Part shown: in pieces, positions 14,411 to 22,188 of the stretch
Layout: the number at the start of each line of letters is the position of its first letter
Numbering within the stretch: position 1 is the stretch's first letter
From: an uncultured Clostridia bacterium
Lineage (GTDB): Bacteria; Bacillota; Clostridia; UMGS1883
Reading direction: 5' to 3'
NCBI GenBank assembly: GCA_947626145.1
Contig: CANQRB010000010.1
Span: 1-64,000, forward strand
DNA: 64,000 nucleotides
Position numbers and translations under genes: made by a program
Notes under the pieces: model-generated
The model's input: only the letters and a program-made list of their open reading frames with translations
What the model was told of the DNA's origin: nothing
Database searches by the model: none

Positions 14411-15754
14411 CTACAGTTTGCGGTAAACGGTCAGCCACATGGTGATAAAGCAGGCCAGACCGCCGATGGCGTTGGATATGGGCTCGGCGAGGAAAACGCC
14501 GTTGACCCCGAGCCCCATGGCCGGCAGCGCCAGCGTGAGCGGAACGACGATGATTGCCTTGCGGAACAGGGAGAAGAAAATCGCCTGTCTTGCCTTACCC
14601 AATGACTGAAAGCTGCTCTGCCCGACGAACTGAAAGGCCATGAAAAAGAAGCCGAAGAAATAGATGTTCAGCATTTCCGCCCCCAGGGCGACGGTTGCGG
14701 CGCTGTCGGAAAAAATGCCTATCATCAGCCGCGGTATGAGCATTACGACCAGCCATGCGAGGACGGTGTACCCCACGCCGAGGACGGCGGTGAAGCGTAT
14801 GCCCTCCTTTACCCTTTCGTTTTTGCCGGCGCCGTAATTAAAGCCCAGCACCGGCTGAGCTCCGGAGCTTATGCCGTTGATCGGCAGAGACAATATTTCG
14901 CGCACGGAATTGATTATGGTCATGATCTCCACATACAGCTCGCCGCCGTAGAGCTGGAGCTGATTGTTGCAGACTATCTGCACAAGACTGTTGGTGCCCT
15001 GCATCACGAAGCCGGGCAGTCCGAGGCCGAGCATCTTCCCGGTGCGTGCGGCGCAGAGCCGCATACGGCCGGGGCGCAGGCGAAGTATGGCCTTTTTGCC
15101 CGTGAGGAAGCGCAGCACCCAAACGGCGGAAACGCCCTGACTTATCACGGTGGCAAGCGCCGCCCCGCTGACGCCCATATTAAAGCCGAAAATAAAAACG
15201 GGGTCAAGGACGATGTTCACCGCCGCGCCGATCACCGTGGTCAGCATACCCGTCCCGGGGAAGCCCTGGGCGTTGATATAGCCGTTCAGCCCCGTGGACA
15301 TCATCGAGAAAAAGGTGCCCCAGAGATAGATTTTCAGGTACGGCCCCGCATAGAGGTAGGACTCCTCGCTGGCGCCGAAAAGAAACAGTATCGGCCGGCA
15401 GAATAAATAGCTGAAGCCAAACAGCACAACTGACGAAACCGCCAGCATCACAAAGGCGCTGCCAAGGATGCTTTCGGCCTCCTCGTTGTCCCCCTTGCCT
15501 CTGGTAATGGAAAACAGGGCCGTGCCGCCCACGCCGAAAAGGTTGGTGAAGGCCGCAATCAGCACAATCACCGGAAAGGTTATCCCCAGTCCGGTCAGCG
15601 CCATGTCGCCCACGTCCTTAAGATGGCCTATGTATATGCGGTCGACTATGTTGTATAAAAGCTGGACTGTCTGCGCCAGCGTAAGGGGAAGGGCCTGAGC
15701 TATTATCAGCTTTTTCACCGAGCCCTTTGAAAAGTCATTTGTCTTGACGGTCAT
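14411..15754 (-). CDS. MATE-family efflux transporter
   Basis: 447 residues with about 12 hydrophobic segments and two homologous halves. The N-terminus 'KLIIAQALPLTLAQTVQLLYNIVDRIYIG' and the matching 'ALTGLGITFPV', 'GLNGYINAQGFPGTGML' and 'PVLGFNYGAGKNERV' are characteristic of the DinF/NorM-like MATE exporters, which expel cationic drugs or metabolites using Na+ or H+. The ATG at 15754 follows a GGGTGAG site. A short-repeat element (copy B) ends about 50 bases upstream of the start, and the weak -35 of the likely promoter falls within it. Substrate unknown. Confidence 0.95.
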   Translation of the reverse strand: MTVKTNDFSKGSVKKLIIAQALPLTLAQTVQLLYNIVDRIYIGHLKDVGDMALTGLGITFPVIVLIAAFTNLFGVGGTALFSITRGKGDNEEAESILGSAFVMLAVSSVVLFGFSYLFCRPILFLFGASEESYLYAGPYLKIYLWGTFFSMMSTGLNGYINAQGFPGTGMLTTVIGAAVNIVLDPVFIFGFNMGVSGAALATVISQGVSAVWVLRFLTGKKAILRLRPGRMRLCAARTGKMLGLGLPGFVMQGTNSLVQIVCNNQLQLYGGELYVEIMTIINSVREILSLPINGISSGAQPVLGFNYGAGKNERVKEGIRFTAVLGVGYTVLAWLVVMLIPRLMIGIFSDSAATVALGAEMLNIYFFGFFFMAFQFVGQSSFQSLGKARQAIFFSLFRKAIIVVPLTLALPAMGLGVNGVFLAEPISNAIGGLACFITMWLTVYRKL

Positions 15755-15807
15755 TAAATCTCACCCGTTGGAACTTTTTCTGTTATTATAGCTATTATAG
15801 CATAATA

Positions 15808-16048
15808 CTAATCCCAATTAAAAGCGTCTAATAAAGCCTTCCCCTTCGAGGGGAAGGTGGCACGAAGTGCCGGATGAGGTGTAGGATGCGGAGCATCCGT
15901 TATACGTTTACGGTAACACTAACGCCGCACAGCGGCTACACCTCATCAGTCGGCTAACGCCGACAGCTTCCCCTCGATGGGAAGCCTTTTTAATCTGTCA
16001 TTGTTACCATAATAAACTCACATATTGGTGATTTTAATTTGGGATTAG
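15808..16048. mobile_element. MITE family 1, copy B (241 bp)
   Basis: Flanked on both sides by TA, with terminal inverted repeats CTAATCCCAATTAAAA (left) and TTTTAATTTGGGATTAG (right). The interior holds several hairpins (CCTTCCCC/GGGGAAGG; GGCAC-GAA-GTGCC; GGATG-CGGAG-CATCC; AGCTTCCC/GGGAAGC). It has no coding capacity. TA duplication suggests mobilisation by an IS630/Tc1-mariner-type transposase in trans, which is absent from the window. It separates the divergently placed 5' end of the MATE gene and the 3' end of the FUSC gene. Confidence 0.88.
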
Positions 16049-16064
16049 TATAAAATACCGAATT

Positions 16065-17072
16065 TTACGAGCTGAACAGCCTTATCCTGTCGGGCCCGGT
16101 CTGACGCCAGAAATTCCGCTTAAGCTTGATGAATTCCTCCGCCTCGTTCATTATGTGGTACACCGTCGCCCTGGTCTCGAACTCCTCCCGGGAGGCGGGC
16201 AGCGGGCAGGACTTAAAGCCGCCCATGACGGTTTCAAGACGGGAGAGCTGCTCGTCGGCGTCCGCCATGACGGAGAAGCCTGACGCCAGCTCGTTGAGAA
16301 AATCCACCGCGGGCCGAAGTATCTCGGGTATCGACTCTATCGATTCAAAGCTCCTTATGAGGTGCCGCAGTATTGCGCACTGGTTCCTCCGCATGAGGAA
16401 ATAGTCAAGATAGACCTGGGAATACTCGTTTTCGGTATTGCTCATGTTGTTTGCCGCCAGATTGACCGCCCCGTCGAGACGTTCGGCAAGCTTAAGCACG
16501 TCGTCATAGGTCTTGTCGAGCTCGTTTTTTTCCGACAGGTGTTGAACGATGCTGCCGAAGAGCCGCTTTATCTCCTTTTCCACATATTCTATGTCTTCCT
16601 TTATCTCTCTTTCAAGATCGGGCATTTTCCAATTCATGAGCATGGCCATAAGGGTTCCGATGATAAGCAGTCCAGACTCGTTTATGAGCACATGGGCCGT
16701 CACGTGGGCTGTCTCGTTGGAAATAAATATATGGGTGCCGAACACGGCGTTTGTGGATATGGAGCCGTCCCATTTCATAAGGTAGCTCACTTCCACCACT
16801 ACAAGCAGATAAATGCAGTAGTGTACCGTGTTATGTACGGGAATTTTGCATATAAGCCACGCCGCCGCCATGCTCACGGCAAAGGAAAGCAGCCTGTGTA
16901 CCGAGAGCCGCAAAGTGTCGGTCTTGGTGTCCTGTATGGTCAGCAGGGTTATTATGCCCGCCGATGTGGCGTAGTCCAGCCCGATAAGCCCCGAGAGCAC
17001 TATCGCCGCGGCGCTGCCCAGCGCTATTTTTATACTTTTTATAACGGTTCTGCGATCGATACTCATCTTCAT
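16065..17072 (-). CDS. FUSC/ArAE-type aromatic acid exporter family protein
   Basis: About 335 residues. The first about 150 residues form four to six hydrophobic helices ('AAAIVLSGLIG', 'AGIITLLTIQDTKTDTLRLS', 'MAAAWLICKI', 'IYLLVVVEVSYLM'), ending in a further TM 'GLLIIGTLMAMLMNW'. A long helical cytoplasmic domain follows (about 160-335). This is the ArAE_1 plus C-terminal domain layout of Gram-positive YqjA/YdhK-like proteins, thought to export aromatic or other organic acids. I prefer the ATG at 17072 (GAGG 9 bases upstream) over the TTG at 17087. Confidence 0.88.
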   Translation of the reverse strand: MKMSIDRRTVIKSIKIALGSAAAIVLSGLIGLDYATSAGIITLLTIQDTKTDTLRLSVHRLLSFAVSMAAAWLICKIPVHNTVHYCIYLLVVVEVSYLMKWDGSISTNAVFGTHIFISNETAHVTAHVLINESGLLIIGTLMAMLMNWKMPDLEREIKEDIEYVEKEIKRLFGSIVQHLSEKNELDKTYDDVLKLAERLDGAVNLAANNMSNTENEYSQVYLDYFLMRRNQCAILRHLIRSFESIESIPEILRPAVDFLNELASGFSVMADADEQLSRLETVMGGFKSCPLPASREEFETRATVYHIMNEAEEFIKLKRNFWRQTGPDRIRLFSS

Positions 17073-17109
17073 AAGCACCCGCCTCAAGTGTAAATCTTTT
17101 TTTGTTTTA

Positions 17110-17226
17110 TCAGTCCTCGAACGGTTTCGGACAGTCGGGGTCTATATCATCGAGAAATCGAGCGAGTTCCGAAGAGCTGGGGGAGTTTTCCTTTATGTAG
17201 TCAATGATTTCCTGCGTCTTGCCAAG
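17110..17226. repeat. Near-identical direct repeat (paralogue C-termini)
   Basis: 17110-17226 and 17699-17815 differ by only a few bases over about 117 bp, including the stop codons, whereas the DNA upstream has diverged strongly. This is the signature of gene conversion or a recombination tract within the cluster. Confidence 0.9.
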
Positions 17227-17358
17227 TCTTTCTGCTTGTATGCACACGCCTGCTTCAAAATCATCATAAGTATCTGGTATGGTTCTGACCCACTTCAAGA
17301 GCTCCTGAAATTCTTCTGCTTCAAATATCTCTTTTAGCACGGTAGCTTTATCTTTCAT
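17110..17358 (-). CDS. Small acidic protein, paralogue A
   Basis: 82 residues, acidic and helical, no membrane segment: MKDKATVLKEIFEAEEFQEL, 'IPDTYDDFEAGVCIQAERLG', and a C-terminal 38 residues ending 'DDIDPDCPKPFED'. It is a close paralogue of the gene at 17699-17947; the last 37 residues are identical and the DNA there is almost unchanged. A GAGGTG site precedes the start. I do not recognise the family. Small acidic duplicated genes in a run like this are typical of immunity or antitoxin-type proteins, but nothing here proves that role. Confidence 0.8.
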   Translation of the reverse strand: MKDKATVLKEIFEAEEFQELLKWVRTIPDTYDDFEAGVCIQAERLGKTQEIIDYIKENSPSSSELARFLDDIDPDCPKPFED

Positions 17359-17376
17359 TAGCGCACCTCTTTTTCA

Positions 17377-17652
17377 TCATTGTTGTTCTAAAATAACCTT
17401 CCCGTCAGCGTCAAATACAGCCATATTTTCCCTATTTCGGTTTTTAGCATTTCGCAGTGCATCAATATCTTTTGTCTGTTTCCAAACTTCTATAGATTGA
17501 TTTAAACTGATGGAATTTGCTCCGCCTATGTAGTCAGGACTTTTTTCCTGCACGGCATCGTCCTGCCATCCACAAACTTCGCAGATTTCAAGACTGCAAT
17601 ATTCATCAAACTCGAACTCGCCGCAAACAGGGCATTTATGTTTTTCTGTCAT
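17377..17652 (-). CDS. CPCC-type cysteine-rich protein
   Basis: 91 residues from the ATG at 17652, which follows GGAGAAA. The N-terminus holds a zinc-ribbon-like cluster, 'CPVCGEFEFDEYCSLEICEVCGW', followed by 'DDAVQEKSPDYIGGANSISLNQS', which is the signature I associate with the CPCC-family small proteins. These occur singly or in arrays with polymorphic-toxin immunity genes, and function is not established. It sits between the two near-identical paralogues in one minus-strand run. Confidence 0.8.
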   Translation of the reverse strand: MTEKHKCPVCGEFEFDEYCSLEICEVCGWQDDAVQEKSPDYIGGANSISLNQSIEVWKQTKDIDALRNAKNRNRENMAVFDADGKVILEQQ

Positions 17653-17698
17653 TTGCAATTTCTCCTTTCTCGAAAGCACATGCCGATTTCCACTGTTA

Positions 17699-17947
17699 TC
17701 AGTCCTCGAACGGTTTTGGACAGTCGGGGTCTATATCATCGAGAAATCGAGCGAGTTCCGAAGAGCTGGGGGAGTTTTCCTTTATGTAGTCAATTATCTC
17801 CTGCGTTTTGCCAAGCCTTTTTGCTTCGAGGCATACTCCAACTTCAAGGTCTTCGTATGTATCGGGTATCGTCCTGATATATTTAAGAAGCTCTTGAAAT
17901 TCTTCCCGCTCAAGGATTTCTTTTATTACGGCAGCTCTATCTTTCAT
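17699..17947 (-). CDS. Small acidic protein, paralogue B
   Basis: 82 residues from the ATG at 17947, which has GAGGGGAGC upstream. It matches paralogue A along its length (MKDRAAVIKEILEREEFQEL; 'TIPDTYEDLEVGVCLEAKRL') and is identical to it over the last 37 residues. Divergent N-terminal halves with identical C-terminal halves point to gene conversion or recent partial recombination between the two copies. It overlaps the preceding gene by 11 bases. Function unknown. Confidence 0.8.
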   Translation of the reverse strand: MKDRAAVIKEILEREEFQELLKYIRTIPDTYEDLEVGVCLEAKRLGKTQEIIDYIKENSPSSSELARFLDDIDPDCPKPFED

Positions 17948-18251
17948 TGTTGCTCCCCTCTTCAAGCTCTTTGATTTTCTTCCTGCATTTCCCGCGCCAT
18001 GGGTTGTTGCCGGAGTACTTCAAAAGGTGTTTCCAGTCCGCAAGGTCGAGTTGGGCCTCAAGGCGGTCGCGCTCTGCCCAAAAATCCTCTTTACTCTCGA
18101 AATAACCTTCTATTCCATAATCTGTAGAACAAAAGTTAAATGCAATGCGTGTCTTGCAAGCCACGGAAGGGGCCGTATCGTAATACTCTTTCCAATATGG
18201 GTTTTCCGAAAAACTCTGTATGGCATCAGTCATCATTTCTTGCGTATACAT
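17937..18251 (-). CDS. Hypothetical protein leading the small-gene cluster
   Basis: 104 residues, soluble, rich in charged and aromatic residues: MYTQEMMTDAIQSFSENPYW, 'FNFCSTDYGIEGYFESKEDFWAER', 'LADWKHLLKYSGNNPWRG', ending in a basic-acidic tail. GAGGTG lies ahead of the ATG. It is the first gene of the four-gene cluster. I do not recognise the family. No clear promoter is visible in 18252-18400, which is AT-rich. Confidence 0.7.
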   Translation of the reverse strand: MYTQEMMTDAIQSFSENPYWKEYYDTAPSVACKTRIAFNFCSTDYGIEGYFESKEDFWAERDRLEAQLDLADWKHLLKYSGNNPWRGKCRKKIKELEEGSNNER

Positions 18252-18393
18252 ATTATCACCTCTTAATCATTCCGGCTCATTTCCTGTGAGGTCGTCATAA
18301 TTACATTCTCCTTTAATTATGCGCCTATTTTCAAAAAAAGTAAAGTCTTTTTTGAGATTTTGTAAAACTTTTTTATTTATTTCGTCACGGCGA

Positions 18394-18433
18394 AACAGAA
18401 ATATCCGCCGCTTTCGGTGAAAACGGCGGATAT
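18394..18433 (-). terminator. Terminator of the antiporter gene
   Basis: On the minus strand ATATCCGCCG / CGGCGGATAT is a perfect 10-bp stem followed by TTTCTGTTT, 34 bases after the antiporter stop. Confidence 0.75.
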
Positions 18434-18466
18434 TCTCTGCTTACTCTGTCCGTTTTATTATCTCAT

Positions 18467-19639
18467 CTATCTCCTGTCGTGCCGGTAGACAAGCTTAAGC
18501 AATATCGGCACGGAAACGGACGAAATAACGATGAGTAAAATTACGGCGGTAAAATATTTTTCCTGCAAAAGTCCCAGAGCGAGGCCCTTCTGCGCCACAA
18601 TGAGGGCCACCTCTCCGCGGGTCATCATGCCGAGGCCCACCTTCAGCGAGTCGGACCAGCTGTAGCCGAAGGCCTTGCTCATAAGGCCGCAGCCTATTAT
18701 CTTGGCAATCATGGCCACCAGCACAAAGCCGATGGAGAATATGAGCAGGCCGGTGTCAAAGCCGGAAAGTGTGGTTTTGAGTCCGATGCTGGTGAAGAAT
18801 ATGGGCCCGAAGAGCATATAGCTGCTTATGTCCATTTTTTCGGCGATGTACTTGCTGTCACGGATATTGCACAGCACTATGCCGGCCACATAGGCGCCGG
18901 TTATGTCGGCTATGCCAAAGTAGTGCTCCGCCACATAAGAGAAGCCGAAGCACATGGCAAGGCTCAGTATCGGGATGCGGCGGCGGTGCTCATACCTGGA
19001 GTCAAGGAATTTGAACAGGTAGTAGAAGGCGAAGCCGAAGGCCGCGCAGAAGGCCAAAAACAGCAGGGTGTTCACAATGACGCTGGCCGGGTGGGAGTCG
19101 GGGTTGCGGAAGCCTATGACGAAGGTCAGGACGATGATGCCGATAACGTCGTCGATTATGGCGGCGCTGAGTATCAGGGTGCCGACGCGGGTCTGGAGCT
19201 TGCCCATCTCCATCAGGGCCTGTACCGTGATGGAAACGGAGGTGGCCGTCATTATTACACCGATGAACAGCGCCTTGTAGAAGTCAAGGCTGCCGAGGGG
19301 CGAAAAGCCGTACATACAGCTGTACAGCAGCCAGCCGCCCGCCATTGGCACGAAAACGCCGGCGCAGGCCACGGCAAAGGCCGCCGGGCCGGTTTTGACA
19401 AGCTCCTTCAGGTCGGTGTCCAGACCGGCCACGAACATCAGCAGCATTACGCCTATCTCCGCCATCTGGAGGATAAAATCGCTCTGCTTCACCAAACCCA
19501 GCACGCTCGGGCCGATAACTATTCCGGCGATGATCATACCCACAACCTGCGGGGCGCGGAACTTTCCGGCTATGACGCCGAACACCTTTGCCGCCAGAAT
19601 TATTATGGCCAGATCTCTGAAAATCTCGTATGCTTCCAT
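18467..19639 (-). CDS. Kef-type cation:proton antiporter
   Basis: 390 residues from the ATG at 19639, with about 12 transmembrane segments. Landmarks are 'RAPQVVGMIIAGIVIGPSVLG', 'EIGVMLLMFVAGLDTDLKEL', 'SAAIIDDVIGIIVLTF' (the Asp-Asp of the ion site) and 'GLGMMTRGEVALIVAQKGL', all typical of CPA2/KefB-NhaP-like monovalent cation/H+ antiporters. There is no C-terminal TrkA-N domain, so it is the short, ungated form. A start further upstream (19690) is excluded because the promoter at 19681-19709 would lie inside it. Role: likely Na+ or K+/H+ exchange and pH homeostasis. Confidence 0.93.
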   Translation of the reverse strand: MEAYEIFRDLAIIILAAKVFGVIAGKFRAPQVVGMIIAGIVIGPSVLGLVKQSDFILQMAEIGVMLLMFVAGLDTDLKELVKTGPAAFAVACAGVFVPMAGGWLLYSCMYGFSPLGSLDFYKALFIGVIMTATSVSITVQALMEMGKLQTRVGTLILSAAIIDDVIGIIVLTFVIGFRNPDSHPASVIVNTLLFLAFCAAFGFAFYYLFKFLDSRYEHRRRIPILSLAMCFGFSYVAEHYFGIADITGAYVAGIVLCNIRDSKYIAEKMDISSYMLFGPIFFTSIGLKTTLSGFDTGLLIFSIGFVLVAMIAKIIGCGLMSKAFGYSWSDSLKVGLGMMTRGEVALIVAQKGLALGLLQEKYFTAVILLIVISSVSVPILLKLVYRHDRR

Positions 19640-19680
19640 AGTATGTACACTTCCCGTCAGATTTTTCGCATAACATACAT

Positions 19681-19709
19681 ATTGTAGCACAAGACGGAGG
19701 ATTTTGCAA
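19681..19709 (-). promoter_or_regulatory. Promoter of the antiporter gene
   Basis: TTGCAA (19704-19709), 17 bp, TACAAT (19681-19686) on the minus strand, 42 bases before the chosen start. Confidence 0.75.
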
Positions 19710-19730
19710 CATTAATTTTAAACAAATTTT

Positions 19731-19963
19731 GGGGCGGTAAAAAAACTCTCAATGTAATCCGGAGGCGCGGGGGCTGTCCAAAAAAATCGTTCACAGTCCA
19801 AGGGCATAAGATAAAAGAAAAATCGCCGTTTCAAAAACGGCGGTTTTTCCACATTAATTGTTAACTATTTAACTTTTAACGTTTTATTTTTCAATACTTA
19901 AAATTGCTTTAAATCAAACCATATACAGCCCTTGAACGGTCTGCGCCATTTTTTTACAGCCCC
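19731..19963. mobile_element. Repeat family 2, copy 1 (233 bp, short form)
   Basis: Left end GGGGCGGTAAAAAAACT and right end (read inward) GGGGCTGTAAAAAAATGG are inverted. A second GGGGCTGTCCAAAAAAAT motif follows the left end. Interior: AAGGGC arms and a bidirectional hairpin. Compared with copies 2 and 3 it lacks the about 110-bp insert bounded by inverted ACGGACGAAAATCA arms. Its right end stops 2 bases before the M56 gene's stop codon. Confidence 0.8.
19817..19850. terminator. Bidirectional terminator carried by repeat family 2, copy 1
   Basis: GAAAAATCGCCGTTT / AAACGGCGGTTTTTCC forms a long stem with A- and T-tracts on both sides, so it would terminate transcription from either direction, including the M56 gene. 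Confidence 0.8.
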
Positions 19964-19965
19964 AT

Positions 19966-21507
19966 TTATTCATTGTCGAGCAAATATCTGATAGTCAGGT
20001 GATCCGACGGGGCGTATTCCTGTAATCCGCCGGGGCCCCAAACGGTCTGCACCAGAAAAGGCACGTCCAGAACGTTATATACCATTTTCGCCAAGGTGCG
20101 CCGTGTCACCGTCTCGCCGACGTTTCCGGTGACGGAGGACGTCAAACCGTGATCCGCCGCAATTCTCATATATCCTTCGGGCCAGCCGCCTTTGGCTCTT
20201 GCCGCCGGGCTGTAACCGAGGGTACATTCGATCATTTTTTCCGCCTGCTCAAATGTCAGCGGGTCGTCCGGATAAAAGGCACCGTCGCCGCATCCGTCCA
20301 CAATATCGCACTGATAAGCTGTTTCGATGCTTTCGGCGGCCCAGTAGTCGGCGGGCACATCGGAGAATATCGTGCCGGTGGCGAACGTAGGTTCCAACCC
20401 CTTGAGCCGGACCATCAGCGCCGCGGCCTCGGCCCTTGTGACAACGGTGTCGTCGTCATAGTCGCCGGAAAGATATTCCTCCAATATGCCGACGGTTCTT
20501 TGTTCGTCCGACGTGCCGCTCAATCCCAGCATCGAGCTCAGGATGGGCGCCGCTCCGGCGGCCAGAGCCGTGCTTCCTGCGGCCAGCGTCAATATCAATA
20601 AAATTGAAAGTACATTTATAAATACGTTTTTCTTGCTGAATTTCATTATCAATTCAAGCCTCCTTTTGAGTTGCTTTTTGCTTCGTGACATATTTTCGGT
20701 GAGAATGGGTGTGCTTTGGCAGGCCATATTCAGCAGCATATTGCCGTAGCCCGTCCGGCTGCCGCCGTCCCTGACCACCCGGCTGTCGCAGGCGTATTCG
20801 CAGGCCTCGTCCAGCGTCCGCACCAGCACGTAGGACAGGGGGTTGAACCAGTGGAGGGAGTTCACAGCGGCGGCCAGCAGCTTGATCCACGGATCGCCCC
20901 GCCGCCAGTGGGCCAGCTCGTGGCATATTGCCAGCTCCCTGTCTCCGGACGGCAGCCCCGTTTTAGGCATGACTATCACCGGACGGAAAAAGCCAACCAG
21001 CATGGGGGAGGGAGCGGAGCCCTCCACGACGCTCACTTTGCCGATGCGTTCGTTTTGGACGGCGTCTTTCAGTATTTTCCGACGGAAAATCAGATAGGAT
21101 ATGATGTATCTCAGGAAAATCAGGGCCGCCACGGTCAGCCATACAATGCTCAGCGACAGGCTGGTCAGAATGTCCCGAAGGTGAAATTCATCCGACGGAA
21201 ACGGGCCTGTCCGCTGCGGAGCGGCAGCGTCCTGCTCCTCGGGAGAAACGTTGCCCGCCGTAGGGGCGTTTTGTCGGTCGGACGTCGGACTCTTCAGCGC
21301 CGCCGTTATATTGGGCCTGACGTCGATTTGGCTGAAGTCGGGACTCCACGCCGGTCTGAAGGGGACGGCAAAAAGTATCAGCGCCGCCAGACAGGCGTAG
21401 TACAGGGTCTCGGGCCGGCGGGTCAGAAGTCTTTTAAATATGAGTATCAGCAGGCAGGCCAGTCCTCCCGCCAGCGTCATTGAGATAAGGCGTTCCGTCA
21501 CGGTCAT
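19966..21507 (-). CDS. BlaR1/M56-family membrane peptidase fused to SLH repeats
   Basis: 513 residues. The N-terminal half has four membrane helices (about 8-24, 37-50, 113-137, 297-316) around an M56 zinc-metallopeptidase domain with 'ICHELAHWRRGD' (HExxH-type site) and 'LDEACEYACDSRVV' (third zinc ligand). Unlike BlaR1 it has no penicillin-binding sensor. Instead residues about 335-500 carry S-layer homology repeats ('VVTRAEAAALMVRLKGL', 'FSDVPADYWAAESIETAYQCDIVDG', 'FYPDDPLTFEQAEKMI'), which bind cell-wall polymer outside. It may therefore sense wall state and cleave the BlaI-type repressor with which it overlaps by 4 bases. The SLH-sensor role is inference. Confidence 0.85.
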   Translation of the reverse strand: MTVTERLISMTLAGGLACLLILIFKRLLTRRPETLYYACLAALILFAVPFRPAWSPDFSQIDVRPNITAALKSPTSDRQNAPTAGNVSPEEQDAAAPQRTGPFPSDEFHLRDILTSLSLSIVWLTVAALIFLRYIISYLIFRRKILKDAVQNERIGKVSVVEGSAPSPMLVGFFRPVIVMPKTGLPSGDRELAICHELAHWRRGDPWIKLLAAAVNSLHWFNPLSYVLVRTLDEACEYACDSRVVRDGGSRTGYGNMLLNMACQSTPILTENMSRSKKQLKRRLELIMKFSKKNVFINVLSILLILTLAAGSTALAAGAAPILSSMLGLSGTSDEQRTVGILEEYLSGDYDDDTVVTRAEAAALMVRLKGLEPTFATGTIFSDVPADYWAAESIETAYQCDIVDGCGDGAFYPDDPLTFEQAEKMIECTLGYSPAARAKGGWPEGYMRIAADHGLTSSVTGNVGETVTRRTLAKMVYNVLDVPFLVQTVWGPGGLQEYAPSDHLTIRYLLDNE

Positions 21508-21866
21508 TCCCCCTTTTCGTCAAGGAGCCTGCGCAGCTCGGCTATGTCGCCCTTTGTCAGGTCGTCGGCCTTTACAAGAGCGGAAACAAGGCTCATGGCG
21601 CTGCCCCGGTAAATATTGCCAACAAATTCCTCGGTCTGTGTCTTCTGATACTCTTCCTCGGTGATCAGGGCCTCGTACTCATGTACGTGGGAGCGGCCTA
21701 TCTTTTCACTTTTCAGCACGCCCTTGTCGATGAGCCGCCCCGCCAAGGTCGATACGGTGGTGAGCTTGCGTCCCGGCAGCCGGTCGCACAGCTCCTTTGT
21801 GGTGACCCGGCGTCCCAGATCCCAGATTATGCGCATGATTTCCATTTCCGCGGCGGATATGTTCAT
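21504..21866 (-). CDS. BlaI/MecI/CopY-family repressor
   Basis: 120 residues: an N-terminal winged helix (about 3-70; 'SAAEMEIMRIIWDLGRRVTTKEL', 'LTTVSTLAGRLIDKGVLKSEKIGR') and a C-terminal dimerisation helix pair ending 'IAELRRLLDEKGE'. BlaI-type proteins are dimeric repressors cleaved by an M56 partner. Here that partner follows with ATGA overlap. The promoter contains a large inverted repeat (21879-21923) overlapping both the -10 and the spacer, as expected for autorepression. Confidence 0.93.
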   Translation of the reverse strand: MNISAAEMEIMRIIWDLGRRVTTKELCDRLPGRKLTTVSTLAGRLIDKGVLKSEKIGRSHVHEYEALITEEEYQKTQTEEFVGNIYRGSAMSLVSALVKADDLTKGDIAELRRLLDEKGE

Positions 21867-21878
21867 AAAAATTCCTCC

Positions 21879-21929
21879 TTCGCTTCTACAATCTGTTTTT
21901 ATTATACATTATGTAGAAGCGAATGTCAA
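21879..21929 (-). promoter_or_regulatory. BlaI-type promoter with operator dyad
   Basis: Perfect TTGACA (21924-21929), 17 bp, TATAAT (21901-21906) on the minus strand. A 12-bp perfect inverted repeat, TTCGCTTCTACA (21879-21890) and TGTAGAAGCGAA (21912-21923), with a 21-bp gap, brackets the -10 and start site. The TACA/TGTA cores match the known BlaI/MecI operator style. Confidence 0.85.
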
Positions 21930-22061
21930 GAGGTTTTTGAAAAATTTTTTTAACATAGCGGCCAAAAGCAAATTTTTTTGCCAAAATTCAACATTTGTTA
22001 ACAAAAAAAACAAATATTGAAAATAATATTGTGCTAAATTCATAATATCAATAAAAAACGA

Positions 22062-22090
22062 TTTACAAAATCGTTTTTTTGTGATATGAT
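22062..22090 (+). promoter_or_regulatory. Promoter of the two-component operon
   Basis: TTTACA (22062-22067), 17 bp, TATGAT (22085-22090). It leaves a leader of about 90 nt. The -35 lies inside a small ACGATTT/AAATCGT dyad (22059-22073) that could bind a regulator. Confidence 0.65.
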
Positions 22091-22188
22091 GTATTAGCAG
22101 ACAACCGTCGGCGGAGCACACGCCGTGCCCGGCGGCGACCGTGAATAACATTGAGATGAAAACAATAAACTGAAGGGGGATAATTAAA

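Noticed and set aside
19731..19963. Remnant of a full insertion sequence
   Set aside because: There is no transposase sequence in any frame, and all three copies share the same short layout, so a non-autonomous repeat fits better.
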